Source: Letharia columbiana (lineage: Eukaryota > Ascomycota > Lecanoromycetes > Lecanorales > Parmeliaceae). Taken from it: a stretch of 62,500 nucleotides of DNA. Positions within the stretch are counted from its first letter, which is position 1. Every line of letters starts with the position of its first letter. The stretch lies in contig NW_023501053.1 in NCBI RefSeq assembly GCF_014066305.1, positions 1 through 62,500 of the forward strand, read 5' to 3'. Shown one piece after another: positions 1-12,043 of this stretch. Under the pieces are notes generated by a model. It saw only the letters and a list, made by a program, of their open reading frames with translations, ran no database searches and was not told the DNA's origin. The translations under genes and the position numbers were made by a program.

Positions 1-600
1 TTTAATTAATATCGTTGAAATAAATATAACTTCTATATTCGAGAGTTAAGCGCGCTAAAACGTCGCTGATAACGTAAATGAGAACCGAGAAAATAGGTCT
101 TAAGGCTTTTCTTTATAACCGATGAATATCGAATATAGAGGATGAAGAATATGAGTGTGGAGCGAAGTAGACGGCTTAACATATTCTTTATGAATGTAGG
201 CTATTTAGTAAGAAGCGAGGAATATGGTGGGTCGAAGAAAGAAGGAAGGTGAAAGAGGGGTTATTACTTATAAGGATATGCTAATAAAACCACGCTACGC
301 CTCTATAGCGGCGGACTTTATAAGGAGTATTAGGCTTATTAAGGTAATATCAAGCCCTTGATAAAGACTAACAATAAGGATTTACTAGGGTGGGCGGTCA
401 AAAAGAAGGATACGATTAAGACGGGAGGGCCTTAGCGATGTAGGGTACACCCCTTCCCAAGGATCAAGTATAGCAAGACGTGAACCATGACGGTGACTTA
501 TATAGCCTCATTTATTTGAGACCATATGATTAGCCGAAAGGATTAGATAGATTACGTAACTCGCATAGTCGGCCACTAGGGCAAGACTTCAGGGTAGTAT
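1..600. repeat. AT-rich degenerate repeat-like DNA
   Basis: This stretch is AT-rich, dense in TpA steps and full of stops in every frame. Such composition is typical of repeats mutated by RIP in ascomycetes. No terminal repeats or transposase motif can be seen, so the element type is unknown. From 600 to 1210 there is no convincing gene; this part is the probable upstream region of the oxygenase pseudogene. Confidence 0.5.
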
Positions 601-1210
601 GATGTAATCAATCAAAAAATCAATCAAACCCCCCAATTCATAAAACAGACCTCAAACTTTTTCGTTTTCAAATTAGGAAAAAAAATCCTTACTCCATAGA
701 TCAGACCGTCAAACTCTTTGGATTCTCAAATCATGAAATGACTCTTCCCCCCCCTCCAACCTCGAGTATTGGGACTGACTGATAATTGCGAGATACAGAG
801 ATCCAAGACCTAACGATGGCATGCATCCCATTCCCTGCAGTAAGGAGAATCCTGCAAGCTCCAATCATCGTGGTCCATTGAATATCATCATCCGAGCCAT
901 AAGCATTCCAGCTACAGTCAGGATTTGGGCTTGCTGTTGGGCATGCATGACTCCCAGACAATCGCTGGACCCCAACCAGATATTAATATATTGATCATGG
1001 TTCAGCCAGTCGTGAGCCGCTGTGGTGTGCCGATAAATGCCAATGTTACCACACCCTTTTCCCTCGCTTCGCTAAAATCTAATCTTTGCGAAAAATCTTG
1101 TATATTTACTGAGATTGAGATGCCTCCATCGCTCTTCTGCCCTGACGAGCAGATCTTTTATGTCAGTTCACTCGTAGGTCGGCTACGATTAGGAAACCGT
1201 GGACTGTACA

Positions 1211-4200
1211 ATGTCTTCGGAATCGCAAAGACCCCTCGTGAACGGTCATATCAGCGGCCATGCCAACGGTCGTACGATCAAGTTGGGAAAGATGGTGGAG
1301 GAACTAAATATGGAACTGGGAGCCGCGGCCAAGGATTATCAAGCTGAGTTCCATGGAGATGAGTTACTTGGAGACAGGCAAACTGTGCCTACTGGCACTT
1401 TGCTCGATGTCCGCGATGTCTTTACTTGGGGCAACGCCAGGCAGATACGGGAGGTGCTATCGAAGATGGTCACTGGTCAAGGACTGGATGTAAGCACGTT
1501 GCAGTCCAAGGTCCATTGTGGTCTTTACCGGCAGCGGCACCACTGGGACTAATCTGAGTACAGATGGTATCGGGCTCCCAGCTCGTGGGCTCACTGCCAG
1601 AGAACAGCGCGAACAGAGCGGCTTCTATCCAGAGCCAAGTAATTGCAAAATAAAATAGGATGTTACACCCGCCACTTACCTACCTGGGCGACGCTTTTCA
1701 GTACCGACAATCCGATGGGAAGTTCAATGTGAGCCACATCACCTGTCATAAACAACACTAGCCTCGAGATCTTAGACTAATACACTGCGACATTCCCGAG
1801 CGTTTTGTCGCCCAATTTCTGTCAAGCTGGGGCACCGTACGCGAAGACAGTACCATCTAAGACGCACATTCTAGGAACGCAACCAGATCCTGGTGGCATC
1901 TTCGACAGTAGGCGACGACTATCTTCCAAGTGACTTCTACCCTTCTAACGCAAATTTAGGACCGATGGCGCGAAAGCCTGAGGGACGAAAGAGCGGCTCT
2001 GGGCTGTCAGCCATGCTGATTTACCACGCCACCATTATCATTCATGGTCATCCTTTCAAGCTACTAGCCACAGTCGACTACCTTTAAGTTTTGCAAAGAT
2101 ATATTCCGTACGAACGATTCAGACAATAACATCTCTGATAGTTCTTCTTACTTGGATCTTTCTCCTCTTTGTGGGTACACGGACGAGATGCAACGGAAGG
2201 TCCGAGACGGCGAATTCAAGCTTGGCTTGCTAAAGCCAGACACCTTTGCAGAAGACAGATTACTGCGTCAGCCGCCTGGTGTGTGCATAATGCTTGTCAT
2301 GTACAACCGCTATCACGACTATGCCGCACGGCAGCTCCGTCGCATAAACGAAAATGGTGGGTTCTCGGTCCCATCAAAGTATGCTGGGGAGAAGCCCGTG
2401 GCAGTCGCACGGGAACGTGTTCCTGCATTTAAGACAGAGGAGGATTCCGCAGCTACTTGAATGAGTACCACGACTGGGGGAGATATTGTAACGACTACAA
2501 AGGCAAGAATGCTCAAAAGGCTTGGGAAAACCTTTCAAAAGACAACAAAGCCCATGGTGGAGAGAAAGCCTGGTCACAGTATCGTACAGACATGAACGCA
2601 AAGTACGCAGAAGCTGCATTGCAGCAGAAGATTGACGATGCCATCAAAGGCGATTCTGCTGCTGGTGCGAAGACTGAGTATTTTGGAAAGGCCTAAGATG
2701 CAGCGTGGGACAAATTAGATGACGACCTTTCCGATACCGCCAGGCTGTAAGTGCTACCCTTTGTGATTTACGAATGTTGTTGGGACGAGCCTGACGATAG
2801 GATGACACAGTATCACATGCGGGTTATTTGTGAACATCTCAATCCATGACTATCTCCGCGCGCTCATGGGCTTCCATCGGTACAACACATCATTTACGCT
2901 CGACCCTCGGATCGCAATTGACGAGGCAGGTAAGAAAGATGCTGTTTCTCGTGGCATTGGCAATCAGGTTACCGTAGAGTTTAACCTGCTGTATCGATTC
3001 AACTGTGCGATCTCTGAGAAGGATGAACAGTACACCGAAGACTACATGAGACAAGCCTACGGTGCATACTTTCCAACCGGATGGGATCCGAGGACCATGA
3101 CTTTGCCACAGTTTTACTAAGCGATGCAGCGATCCGCCAGGGATACAGTCGGTAAGGGGGTCGTGGAGCCATGGGATATTGCGTTTGGACTGCAGACCGA
3201 AAGGGATATGAAGTTCCCCAGAAACGAATTTACCTGGCTCGTTGACGACAAAAGATGGTGACCCAGCTCGTCAGAGCTATGGAGGACCCAATTTCGAATT
3301 TCGGTGCGCAGAATGTTCCGCGGTGCCTGAAGGCGGTGGAGATCTTAGGTATACTCCAGGGACGTAAATGGGAGGTAGGGACCTTGAATGATTTCAGGGA
3401 CCTCTCTGGCATGCCAAGGCACAAGACTTTGGAAAGCATCGCGAAGGATCCAAGCGTCCAGAACGCGCTGCGAGACCTGTACCATCACCCAGATAAGGTC
3501 GAGCTTTACCCGGGCATTTTCTGCGAAGGCGGCTCCAAATTGAACCACGATCCAGGACCCAGCGATATTTCTTCCGCCTTGTGGGAGCAGTTTTCTCCGA
3601 TGCTATCACCCTCGTACGGTCAGACCGTTTCTACACAGTCGTAAGTCAATACCTAGCTCCAAACTCGTGACATGTAACAGAGCCAACTGATCGAACGTAG
3701 GACTGGAATACGAACTCTCTCACCTCTTGGGGCATGAAGGAGATGACTCCCGACCCGGATGTTCTGAAGGGTTCAGTTTTCCACCGCCTGATCCAACGCG
3801 CGTTCCCATATGACTCTGTCAACTTCTTTCACCCATTCTACACCGCCGAAACAAATGCGAAGCTGGCAAAAGAACAGGGCTATGAAGATGTTTTCAAGTT
3901 CGAAAGCAAGGTCGATAAATGCGCCCCTGGAGAATACAAGTACGATTGTATCGCGTTCCTACCAAAGAAGCCGGCAAACCCTGTACATCTCAGCGACTAC
4001 GCCGAAGTGAAATCTGTGCTGAGGGATGCGTCTGATGACTTGGTAAATCCGGCATGTACAGACAGCGTCTGGTTCCCAAAGAAGGGTGCCGAAATCCTCG
4101 TTCCCGGAAGGATTAAATCAAAACCGAAGTTGGCGATAGACGTCGATGCAAGGATGGTTTTAGACTACTTCGCGGCAGTGACGAGGGAAGTTGTAAAGCG

Positions 4201-5664
4201 AGAAGTCATCACAGTGGACGCGCAGCAACCAACATACCAGATTGATGTCACCAGAGAGTGAGCAGAGTTCTTCGCTTGCTTATTCGAGTAGCCTTGATAG
4301 CTAATCTTATACTCCAGCCTGGCCAGACCCGTTATTACACGATACGTAGCAGATCTTCTAGGTTTCACCCACCGGCTGAGGACGGAAAAGAACAAGCATG
4401 GCAAATTCTCGGTGAACGAGATCTACCAGCACATCCCGAACTGCCAAACCTTCCTCGCCTACGGTGCTGATGAGACCAAAATGCTCTCACGTCGCGCGGC
4501 CTTCAAAACGTCGATGCAGTTTCTCTGTGACTTGGCGGAGAGTGGCAATATCAGAGCAGCAACTAACTTCTCGCTTTCGAACTTGTCCCCATGGCATGGT
4601 ACAGATGATTGTCCTGAGACCAAGATGAAAAGCTTTGGCATGAAGATAGCAAAGAGCGTGCTCGAGCAAGACAACGATGCCGGCAGAGCTACCGCCACGC
4701 TTCTTTTGATTGCTCTTGACGGTGCATACAATTTCGTCCTAGCGGTACTCGTACGCGTCTCCCTTCGTTATCTAGGTTGACTCTGACGGTACTTCTGACA
4801 CGATCTTAGTTCTCATCCGTGCTTGATTACTACATCGATGGCCTTTACAGATATGCGGAAGCAAAGACAGCCGATGCCAAAACAGACCCGAGCACTTGCG
4901 AATGGCTCAAAGTTCAGTCTGCCGCGTGGAAAGATGATCCTCCCAGTGACGAGGAAATCAAGTCGTTTGTCCAGGAAGCTCAACGACTCAGCGCGAAACT
5001 TCCTGGGGTGCGAAAAGTGGCTGAACCTGTCACTGTGAAGGATGCCGAGGGCAAAGAACGCTCGCTCAAGGATGGTCGAATAGTGATTCGTGATATCGTA
5101 AGCAGCGCCTTGCCCCGTGTATGTGTGTTTCTCTTGCGTTTGGTATACGTTTGCTAATCAAAACCGTCTCTCTAGTATCGTGCCTCCCGTCACGAAGATG
5201 ATTTCAGCAACCCCGACGACTATCTAACCTACCGTTCCAGCCTCAGCCAAGGTCTCGTCGACTCCGACGCCAAAGAGACAGCCATTCTCGGTCTCACATC
5301 CATGGTCAAAGTCCTCGCGCAGATGAAGCATCTCCGCCGAGGCCACGACACGCAAGGCAGGCTCAAGAAGGTCAATATCGACCAGACGTACGAAGGCGAC
5401 GCAAACTTCATGGCGCCTGACCGCTCGGAGAAGATACGCTGCCAAGTTGAGAAAGCGAACAGCGAAGACGGAAACAAGATATTCGGGGAGAGGATGTTGA
5501 AGCCGAGGACGGAGACGTATCTGACGCCGGAGTGTGATCATCTCAACACCAGGGGGGGCCAACGGAACGGAAGTATAACATCCGTGCGCCAAGCCCCAGC
5601 GCTGAGGGAAAATTTCCCGGATTCATACAGAACTCAATCTATATATAGGCACGGGAAGATATAA
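1211..5664 (+). pseudogene. Ppo-type fatty-acid (linoleate) dioxygenase, disabled
   Basis: This is recognisably a psi-factor-producing oxygenase / linoleate diol synthase: an N-terminal haem peroxidase-like dioxygenase domain followed by a P450-like domain. Such enzymes make oxylipin signals from linoleic and oleic acid. Blocks of the family survive in order: the start MSSESQRPLVNG, YHATIIIHD (spliced), LLKPDTFAEDRLLRQPPGV, NISIHDYLRALMGFHRYN, NFGAQNVPRCLKAVEILG, LTSWGMKEMTPDP and, in the P450 part, ALDGAYNF and LTSMVKVLAQMKHLRR. Introns still splice in frame at 2047-2098, 2747-2810, 3641-3700, 4258-4317, 4745-4809 and 5098-5175. Disablements are frame changes near 2440, 3250 and 3590, and in-frame TAA at 2694 and 3118. 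The haem-ligand motif expected as YRWH/YRFH reads YRFN, and no P450 Cys is visible in the C-terminal Cys-loop region (SLSQGLVD). A PpoC-like member is the best guess. The C-terminal end of homology is near 5.5 kb. Confidence 0.82.
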
Positions 5665-6650
5665 GTAAGCTCCACCAATAACGCTATGACTCTGAACAAG
5701 AAGAGATGGCGTAGGAATACCTGCGTAAAGTAGGATGCGGCGGGCTACATTTTCATAGAAAGAACCCTTACTAGTGCTATCTGTAGGGGTTAGTGCCCGT
5801 GATTTAATGTCGAGCCGTCGTGAGAACTAAGGTATTAGCCATGAAAACCGGCACCGATTACCTCGTGGGGAATCTTTTTAAATAGCTGACCAAAGTCTTC
5901 CTTTAGACTCTTTATGTGGTGGTGGGTCGGAAAAACTTTTGTTCCGGGCCCAATTTTCCTGAGCCCCTCCGTGGGGCCTTTCTGAGACTCTAGTCTTCCT
6001 TCCGCTGATGATGCTTTTCATCATCGCTCGGAACCATCGTTTGTATAGCATTGGCGTACCGAGCCAACTTCACAGTCTCACAGGAGCGGATTGGGAGTTC
6101 AAAATGCAATGCTCGCAAAAGACATCCGTCGGCGGGCGCGCCTACGTACGGTAAGTCGCAGTGCAACCTTGAGAGGATGCGGTAAAGTAGGTAAGGAGGC
6201 GGATGTCTCAGATCACAGTGATGCCAAGCTCCGTAATAAGACGGAGCTGATACTCCTCCCGCAAATCAATTAAACCCCTCGCCAACACAAAGACTGTGGC
6301 TTGGTATTTTCCCATCAAGGGAGTCGGAGGCGGCACGGTAGGATCTCCGTTCCTCTTCAGCCTTCACGTCTCCTAATTCACCACTTCGACTTCTTCTCAA
6401 ACCACAAACGTATTCCTCGGCGTTCACTGAGACGACAGTGATCTCGGCACGCGTGAATCAGTGGAAGGAGATGCTCAGCCGCCCCGCTCCCAGCTGTGTT
6501 ACAAATTTCCTAGGTCCTGTCCTCCACCCCCATCTTCCATTCAGCGCAAACCAGCCAGACCAGACGATGCTGAGCTAGCTTGTTTGATCATATTTCTCAC
6601 TTCATCCTGTTGAGAGTCGCGTCAGCATTCTGGGATTCTGGGACTTCACC
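5665..6650. other. intergenic, no gene recognised
   Basis: Only short frames without family resemblance are present. Pyrimidine-rich stretches around 6340-6620 fit the promoter and 5' leader of the following plus-strand gene. Confidence 0.5.
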
Positions 6651-8193
6651 ATGGGGTACCGCCTTTTGACCGAAGACAGCAACATAAGGGGTCTGTGGCG
6701 TGCTCCGGCAGCAGCGTGGGAGTCAGAGCCGGCGCAGAAGATACGAGGCTTGAATAAGAGATGGGTCATCCTCCTGGTCTCCATCGTGCTTGCGCTCGTA
6801 ATACTCGTCAGCTATCACCCTCTGACAATCACCAATGCGCTTTCCTCGACAACTTCTCCCTCGACAACTTCTCCCTCGGCACCTTTGGTGTGGCCCTCAG
6901 CAGTCCTCGTGGACGGGACACCAATCTTGAAGCCTCGCGATTTCAAGATCATTGGGATCCTCTTCTTCGGCAGAAGAGATACCCTCTCAGTCCTCGAATG
7001 CTACCTCCGCGCCAATCTCGTATCTCACGGCGGCTTTCTAGATGAAATACATTTTGTTGTCAACACCGGGAATGAAGATGATATAGCATGGCTCGCGAAC
7101 ATGGTGGTTCAAGTCAAGGACTACAGAAGGGTGGAATTGGAAGAAGACGGTTTTACTCAGAACTTCAACTCGATTTACGCCCAGTCCATCGAGCGCGATC
7201 ATATGTACATCAAGATCGACGACGATTTGGTCGGCAAAGCCGAGAATCCTATCTCGTTTAACTTGCTGACAGTGTCCAGGTCTGGATGAGCCCCACGGCC
7301 ATCCCGGAGCTCGTCAATACCAAGCTCAACCACCCCGAATCCTTCGCCGTCCTCGCTTCCCTCATCAACTCGGCAACCATGGGTTGGGTCCAATACCGCC
7401 TCGGCGCCGTCCACTCCTACTTCCCGGAACGCCAGCCTCCGATCCTCGAACCCTCCTCCGAAGACACCGGCGACGAATCCTACGGCCCGAAAGCGTGGCG
7501 CGCGTCCGCTCTCCCAACGTGGCAGTCCCCAAACGGCGACGATGAAATCGAAGAGTTTCCCCACGCCGACAAAGCAGGGAAAGCGGACAAAGCCCCCATC
7601 GGCTCGATCGGAGGGGCTCCGTACGCGAACCACCGCTGGTTGCCCTTGCGCGATGAGGATCGATACATAGCCAAGACCCCGATCGCGGAGGCGGAATACC
7701 AAGGCGACGGCAACAGTTGGCACATGTGGACGATCGCGGCGCAGCAGCACTACTCGTTGCTGGAGAATCTGGAAAAGGGGCTGCTGAGGAAATATCACAT
7801 TGGCGACGAGGGAATCTGGAACATGCGTTACGACCGCACCAACATCAACCTGTTCGCCATCTGGGCCAACGACATTCTGGACAACCTACCCTTCGAGGGT
7901 GCCGATGACGAGCAGTTGATTTCCAGCGATCTGCCGAGGAAGCAGCATCGTCGTAAGTGCCACCCAGCCAAATATCGAGGAGTCGAGCGTTGACATGGTG
8001 TTCAGAAAACCTCGTCCAGACCCGCGCCCTCACCGCTCACTTCAGCTTCGCGGTCCAAAAAGAAATGTACGACACCGACCTCCTGAGCCGCTACCGCGCC
8101 TACGCGAACGAGATGGTCTGCACGGCCGAGAACCAGATCCCGATTGTGAATCTAGCCTCCGAAGAGAAAGATCAAGAGACTCGATGGAGGTAG
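6651..8193 (+). CDS. type II membrane protein, glycosyltransferase-like
   Basis: Three exons, 6651-7229, 7280-7952 and 8006-8193, join in frame to a 479-residue protein. Both introns (50 and 53 nt) have GT..AG ends. A short cytoplasmic N-terminus is followed by one membrane segment (about residues 38-57, core WVILLVSIVLALVILV) and a Ser/Thr/Pro stem, the layout of a Golgi type II enzyme. The lumenal part begins with a strand-like region (IIGILFFGRRDTLSVLECYL) and has an acidic KIDDDL motif just before the first intron. This resembles the DxD metal/nucleotide-sugar site of glycosyltransferases. The family is common in fungi but not, to my knowledge, characterised. The glycosyltransferase role is inferred from the layout and the DDD motif only. 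The start has an in-frame Met directly before the tail, and the gene looks intact. Confidence 0.72.
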
Positions 8194-8959
8194 CCTCAAC
8201 GGGAAGTGCGTGATTTGCAAACTTAGCGGTGAGCTTTTGATGGAAAAGGCGGCGGAGAGAGCCTATCGGCCGAAAAGGTGGCCAATACCCGTACAATGGA
8301 CCACGCAACTAGTATGCCACGGCCACATAGGCGGACCGAGGATGACCACAGCATCAAGGTAAGGTAAATAGAGGTAGGAGCAGTGTGGAATCATTGGACA
8401 CTGGAAGGATAGATCATATCAGCCATGATATAGAACAGGACGATTATTAACGATTATTGAAACCGGTGTCAGGAAAATTGATTATGAACCCCAGTTGAAG
8501 AAGATTACTATTGCTGATCCTCGATAACAAAGTGATTAATTCCCTGCTACACAAGCGCGTAGCAACGCAAGTGAAGCTCGAAGGAGCAATGCAGGGGCAT
8601 GTGCGCTGGGTGTCGTAGATCTCCCTCTGGTATTGTACCATAGTAGTAAGCCTCGACGCCTTCGCGAGTCGCATCTCATGTGCACCGGTGGCAAAGTGAT
8701 ATAACAGATGTAAGTTTTGGAATTTTCCATTATTTCCGATCTGACGATTCTATCCCTTTCCATCCGACTCCCCCTCAACTCACCAACTCCTAGATATCCC
8801 CTAAGAGCCATCCCCCCAACCCTTGATTCACAAAGCCAAGCTCTCCGTGAATCCCGTCGAGGCTCCCGGTCTCAACCCGAGCCAGTCGTCACCCCGGTCC
8901 TCATGCCCAACATTGGCTCCACAAAAAACCCGCCCGACGGCCACCCCAGCTTCGACCTC
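8194..8959. other. intergenic, convergent 3' region
   Basis: This lies between the 3' ends of the glycosyltransferase-like gene and the minus-strand F-box-like gene. Nothing beyond short AT-rich tracts is seen. Plus-strand frames over 8.7-9.2 kb are shadows of the minus-strand gene. Confidence 0.5.
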
Positions 8960-9871
8960 CTACACCCCATCCAAATACCACGCCCTCTCACCCACCAACA
9001 CCAAAAGATCCGCCAACCGAACCCCACGCGCCACCCCCCCCCCCGCCTCCCCCCCGTAACCATCCCTAACGGTGAAGTACCCACACGGCCTAGCCCCCCC
9101 CTCCCCGACGACATCCCGCGGGTAAACCGACAGGGCCTCCAAATCCTCATGCAGGAGCCTTAGCAGGGCCGACGCGGTCGCGGTCAAGAAATGGGGTTCG
9201 AGCGTGGGCGGCGCGGTGGCTCGGTCGAGCGACGAGGACCGACACCGCGTCCGCATGAACGTCATCGCTTCCCGCATGCGCAGGTACTCGAGCAGGTCCA
9301 ACGGGGCCAGGAGCGCGCGCGGGACGCGGCCGGCGCCGCTCTCGATCGCCAGCGTCAGGGCGCGGTAGTGGGACCTCGTGAAGTGCGCCCGTTCGGCCGG
9401 GGAGAGATCGCTGCGGGACGGGAGAAGAAGCAGCAGCCCGTCGTCGTCGTCGTGTGTGGAAGCGCGGACGACGCAGGCTTCGAAGTGGGCGCAGGTCATG
9501 GAGGCCAGGGTGTGGTTGTCGACGATGCGTTGGGCGGGGGACATGGTGCGCTGGGGGGAGGCGGGCGGGTAGAGGCGGGTGCGGGCGCGGTGTTGGGCGG
9601 CGGCCAGCTCGCGGGCTTGGGGGAAGCATTCTATGATGTGGGGGAGGATGGCGGTGGGGTGGGCGAGCCAGACGTTTCGCAGGCGGTGGGAGGTCTGGCT
9701 CAAGGCGGACGCGGTGGCGAAGCGGTCGACGGATTGGAAGATGTGGACGATGAGCTCCGTCGGTAGTTGTGGCAGGGGTGCGGGACGGACGGTGGGTGGG
9801 CGGGGGAGGGGTGATGGGAGCGACGTGGATGGTTGCGTTGGAAGATTTGAGGGTTGCGTTGTCGGAGGCAT
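8960..9871 (-). CDS. F-box-like protein
   Basis: A single-exon, GC-rich frame encodes 303 residues from the ATG at 9871. A longer frame to 9970 has no ATG, so I use the internal Met. After a Pro/Thr/Ser-rich N-terminus (about 35 residues) comes a typical F-box opening, LPQLPTELIVHIFQSVDRF, continuing through ASALSQTSHRLRNVW. This is the helical pattern that binds Skp1 in SCF ubiquitin ligases. The remainder is Ala/Leu/Arg-rich with no repeats recognised, as is usual for the many single-copy fungal F-box-like proteins whose substrates are unknown. It probably acts as a substrate-recognition adaptor. The F-box assignment is fairly good; everything after it is undefined. Confidence 0.68.
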   Translation of the reverse strand: MPPTTQPSNLPTQPSTSLPSPLPRPPTVRPAPLPQLPTELIVHIFQSVDRFATASALSQTSHRLRNVWLAHPTAILPHIIECFPQARELAAAQHRARTRLYPPASPQRTMSPAQRIVDNHTLASMTCAHFEACVVRASTHDDDDGLLLLLPSRSDLSPAERAHFTRSHYRALTLAIESGAGRVPRALLAPLDLLEYLRMREAMTFMRTRCRSSSLDRATAPPTLEPHFLTATASALLRLLHEDLEALSVYPRDVVGEGGARPCGYFTVRDGYGGEAGGGVARGVRLADLLVLVGERAWYLDGV

Positions 9872-9971
9872 GCTGGAGGTCGGTGTGGTGTCGGCTACAC
9901 GAGTGGTGACTGGATGGTGGTAGACTGAGAGGTTGATGGGGCTTTTATGCGATGTCTCGTTGTGCCACAAC

Positions 9972-11666
9972 TAGGAAGGTGTCGTGGAAGAGTACCGGTG
10001 TCGAAGGGATCTAGCCAGGGTTATAGGTACCGACATGGTGAGCTTTCAACTCCTTTTTTCTGTCACTATTGGTATCGTTGATCGCTTCTTCGAGCTAACC
10101 CTCAATCGAAAGAAGTGATGGTAACTATGGTGTGGCGAAACGAGAAATCAAGCAACGGGACTTGTAATTGCTATCTTTCGAATGTGGTGAATGAATCCTA
10201 GTGTCGAGGAAACATAACAGCAAGTCTGCAGGATCTGAGATCGACAGACTCAACACATGCAATCCCCATCGACAATGCAGTCACGGTCACTTCGCCCAGC
10301 CCCGTCCCGGAACGTAATCAGAAAGGGACGAAACACGCTCCATCTGTGCGCTAAGACGCATTTGGAAGCCCCCAACGGCAACACTGGCGAAGATTTCGAA
10401 CAGGGGAAAGTCACGGTCCAAGGGGCCTTTCCTTGACAGAGGTTCTTTTTCGGTGCGGAAAGAAATGTCATCAAAGGGTTTGGAAGCTTGGGTAATGAAC
10501 ATCTCTCCGTCCGTTGTTCTCGAATCTTAATGTAATCAGCAAAGAGGGAAAAGGGTACAAAAGTGGCCTTCGTTTGTAGCATGAACGGGGTTTAAATGGT
10601 CAAAACCCATAAGTCCATATTCAAGGTACAGGATTTGGTACCGCGGAGCACCCTCGGAGCTGCAAGACACATTTTGGGCGCGAAAGGCTCTTAAGACACC
10701 ATTGAGCTGTCTCAACAATCACGCTATTGCTTTTAGGAATGACTTTAGACGGTAAAGCTCTGAGAGATGTTCGCTTACGGTGCTTCGGTTATGTGGTCGA
10801 TCATACCTCCACCTGAGAGAAAGGGGCATGTGTTGAAGCTGCCTTTTACAAACCTACGCCATTGTAGCCAAAGAAAATTCGAGGCTACGTCATTACTCTT
10901 GCTTCTTGGGACGTAACACTTCCGCCTTTTAATACAAGAAAGTAGCAGTTTGTATAGGACAAGCGGGGATCAGTGCACAATCTCCAACAACGTCGGAAGA
11001 AGAGCCAATGTGGAAACGGTTGAAAGAAGCCGCGGACGAGGGGATCTCCAGACTTCGATTGTTTGCCAACGCAATCTCAAGACTAGTTGAGAATCTGAGC
11101 ATAAGAGACGCTATCAATCAGGGAAATTGCTTGGACAAGTATCAGGTACTAGCTCTTGAAAATGTTTCAAAGAGACGCGGATACCGGTCATAGCAATCCA
11201 AACAGTGCTAAGCATGAACGGAGTTCAGACCCACCGCTGCCGTTGAATCTAGCCCAGCATTGAAAGAGCGCCATTGCTGACGGATTGAACGCTCATGTGA
11301 CAAAGCAATCATCTTGGGTATAGCGACGCGGATAAAGATGAAGCGAAAAGTGAGGACCTCCGACTGGAGTTAGAGAACAAGGTCACATGAAATTGGATCT
11401 CATAAACGGTGTCCTGTGGCCATCTTATTTGCGTGTGGAAGAAACAGAAATGTCTAGGACGGCGGACGAAAACCGACATGGTTTCTTTTTTCCCGGTTTC
11501 CGGATAAGGAAAACCACGCCCTCCTGAAAACCTCGGGCCACGGTCTGAATCTGACGTTCAAACCGAAAACAATGTTTGCAAGTCCAAGGACCAACTCCCA
11601 TGTGACCACAGCGACTCCGATGTTTTCTGCTGACAGCACATCGCCTCATTGCCTCGTTTCTCTCTC
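9972..11666. other. intergenic, no gene recognised
   Basis: Several short overlapping frames occur on both strands, but none has a family signature, a splice pattern or a start context that favours it. The last part (11640 onward) becomes the CT-rich promoter of the small gene at 11.8 kb. Confidence 0.45.
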
Positions 11667-11676
11667 TATAAAAAAG
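11667..11676 (+). promoter_or_regulatory. TATA box of the small gene at 11798
   Basis: TATAAAAAAG lies 122 nt upstream of the chosen ATG. It is followed by a CT-rich block (11700-11730) and A/C-rich leader ending CACAACG before the ATG, a classic fungal core promoter layout. Confidence 0.5.
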
Positions 11677-11797
11677 CATATCCATCAAGACCTCCAACCC
11701 TTCTCTCCTCTTCTCTCCCCTGTATACCTCACCTTCAGTCAACACCCCAACATCAAAGAAACCCACAGCATAGAGCTCATCCTCCAACCCCACAACG

Positions 11798-12043
11798 ATG
11801 TGCTGGGACCCCTCTCCTCGGCGAACCCGCGACCGCGACCTCGAACCAGCAGACCACACCTTCGAATACCCAACGCCGTCCCAACTCGCGCAACTGGGCC
11901 CCGGACGTATGAAACGGACGGGTGGAAGTGGGAGGCAGAACTTGCGAGGAAGCATTGTCGATCCGGACAACCTCATTATTGCCGATGACCGTGTATCTGT
12001 GCCTGAGAGCGCGAGGGCGAAGAGACGGCGAAGGAAATCCTGA
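11798..12043 (+). CDS. small basic protein, unknown
   Basis: This 81-residue frame has a strong fungal promoter arrangement upstream: TATA box, pyrimidine stretch, and an A/C leader directly before the ATG. The product is hydrophilic and Arg/Asp-rich, with a C-terminal basic tail RAKRRRRK that could be a nuclear localisation signal. It has the segments DHTFEYPTPSQLAQLGPG and GSIVDPDNLIIADD. I recognise no family. An overlapping minus-strand frame of 226 codons covers the same DNA but lacks a comparable promoter. The plus-strand reading rests mainly on that promoter. Confidence 0.5.
   Translation: MCWDPSPRRTRDRDLEPADHTFEYPTPSQLAQLGPGRMKRTGGSGRQNLRGSIVDPDNLIIADDRVSVPESARAKRRRRKS

Noticed and set aside
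7199..7798. 199-codon minus-strand frame over the glycosyltransferase-like gene
   Set aside because: It lies opposite a spliced plus-strand gene with a membrane anchor and DDD motif, and its Arg/Gly/Val-rich composition is that of a shadow.
9191..9766. 191-codon plus-strand frame opposite the F-box-like gene
   Set aside because: It is a Gly/Arg-rich shadow of the GC-rich minus-strand gene.
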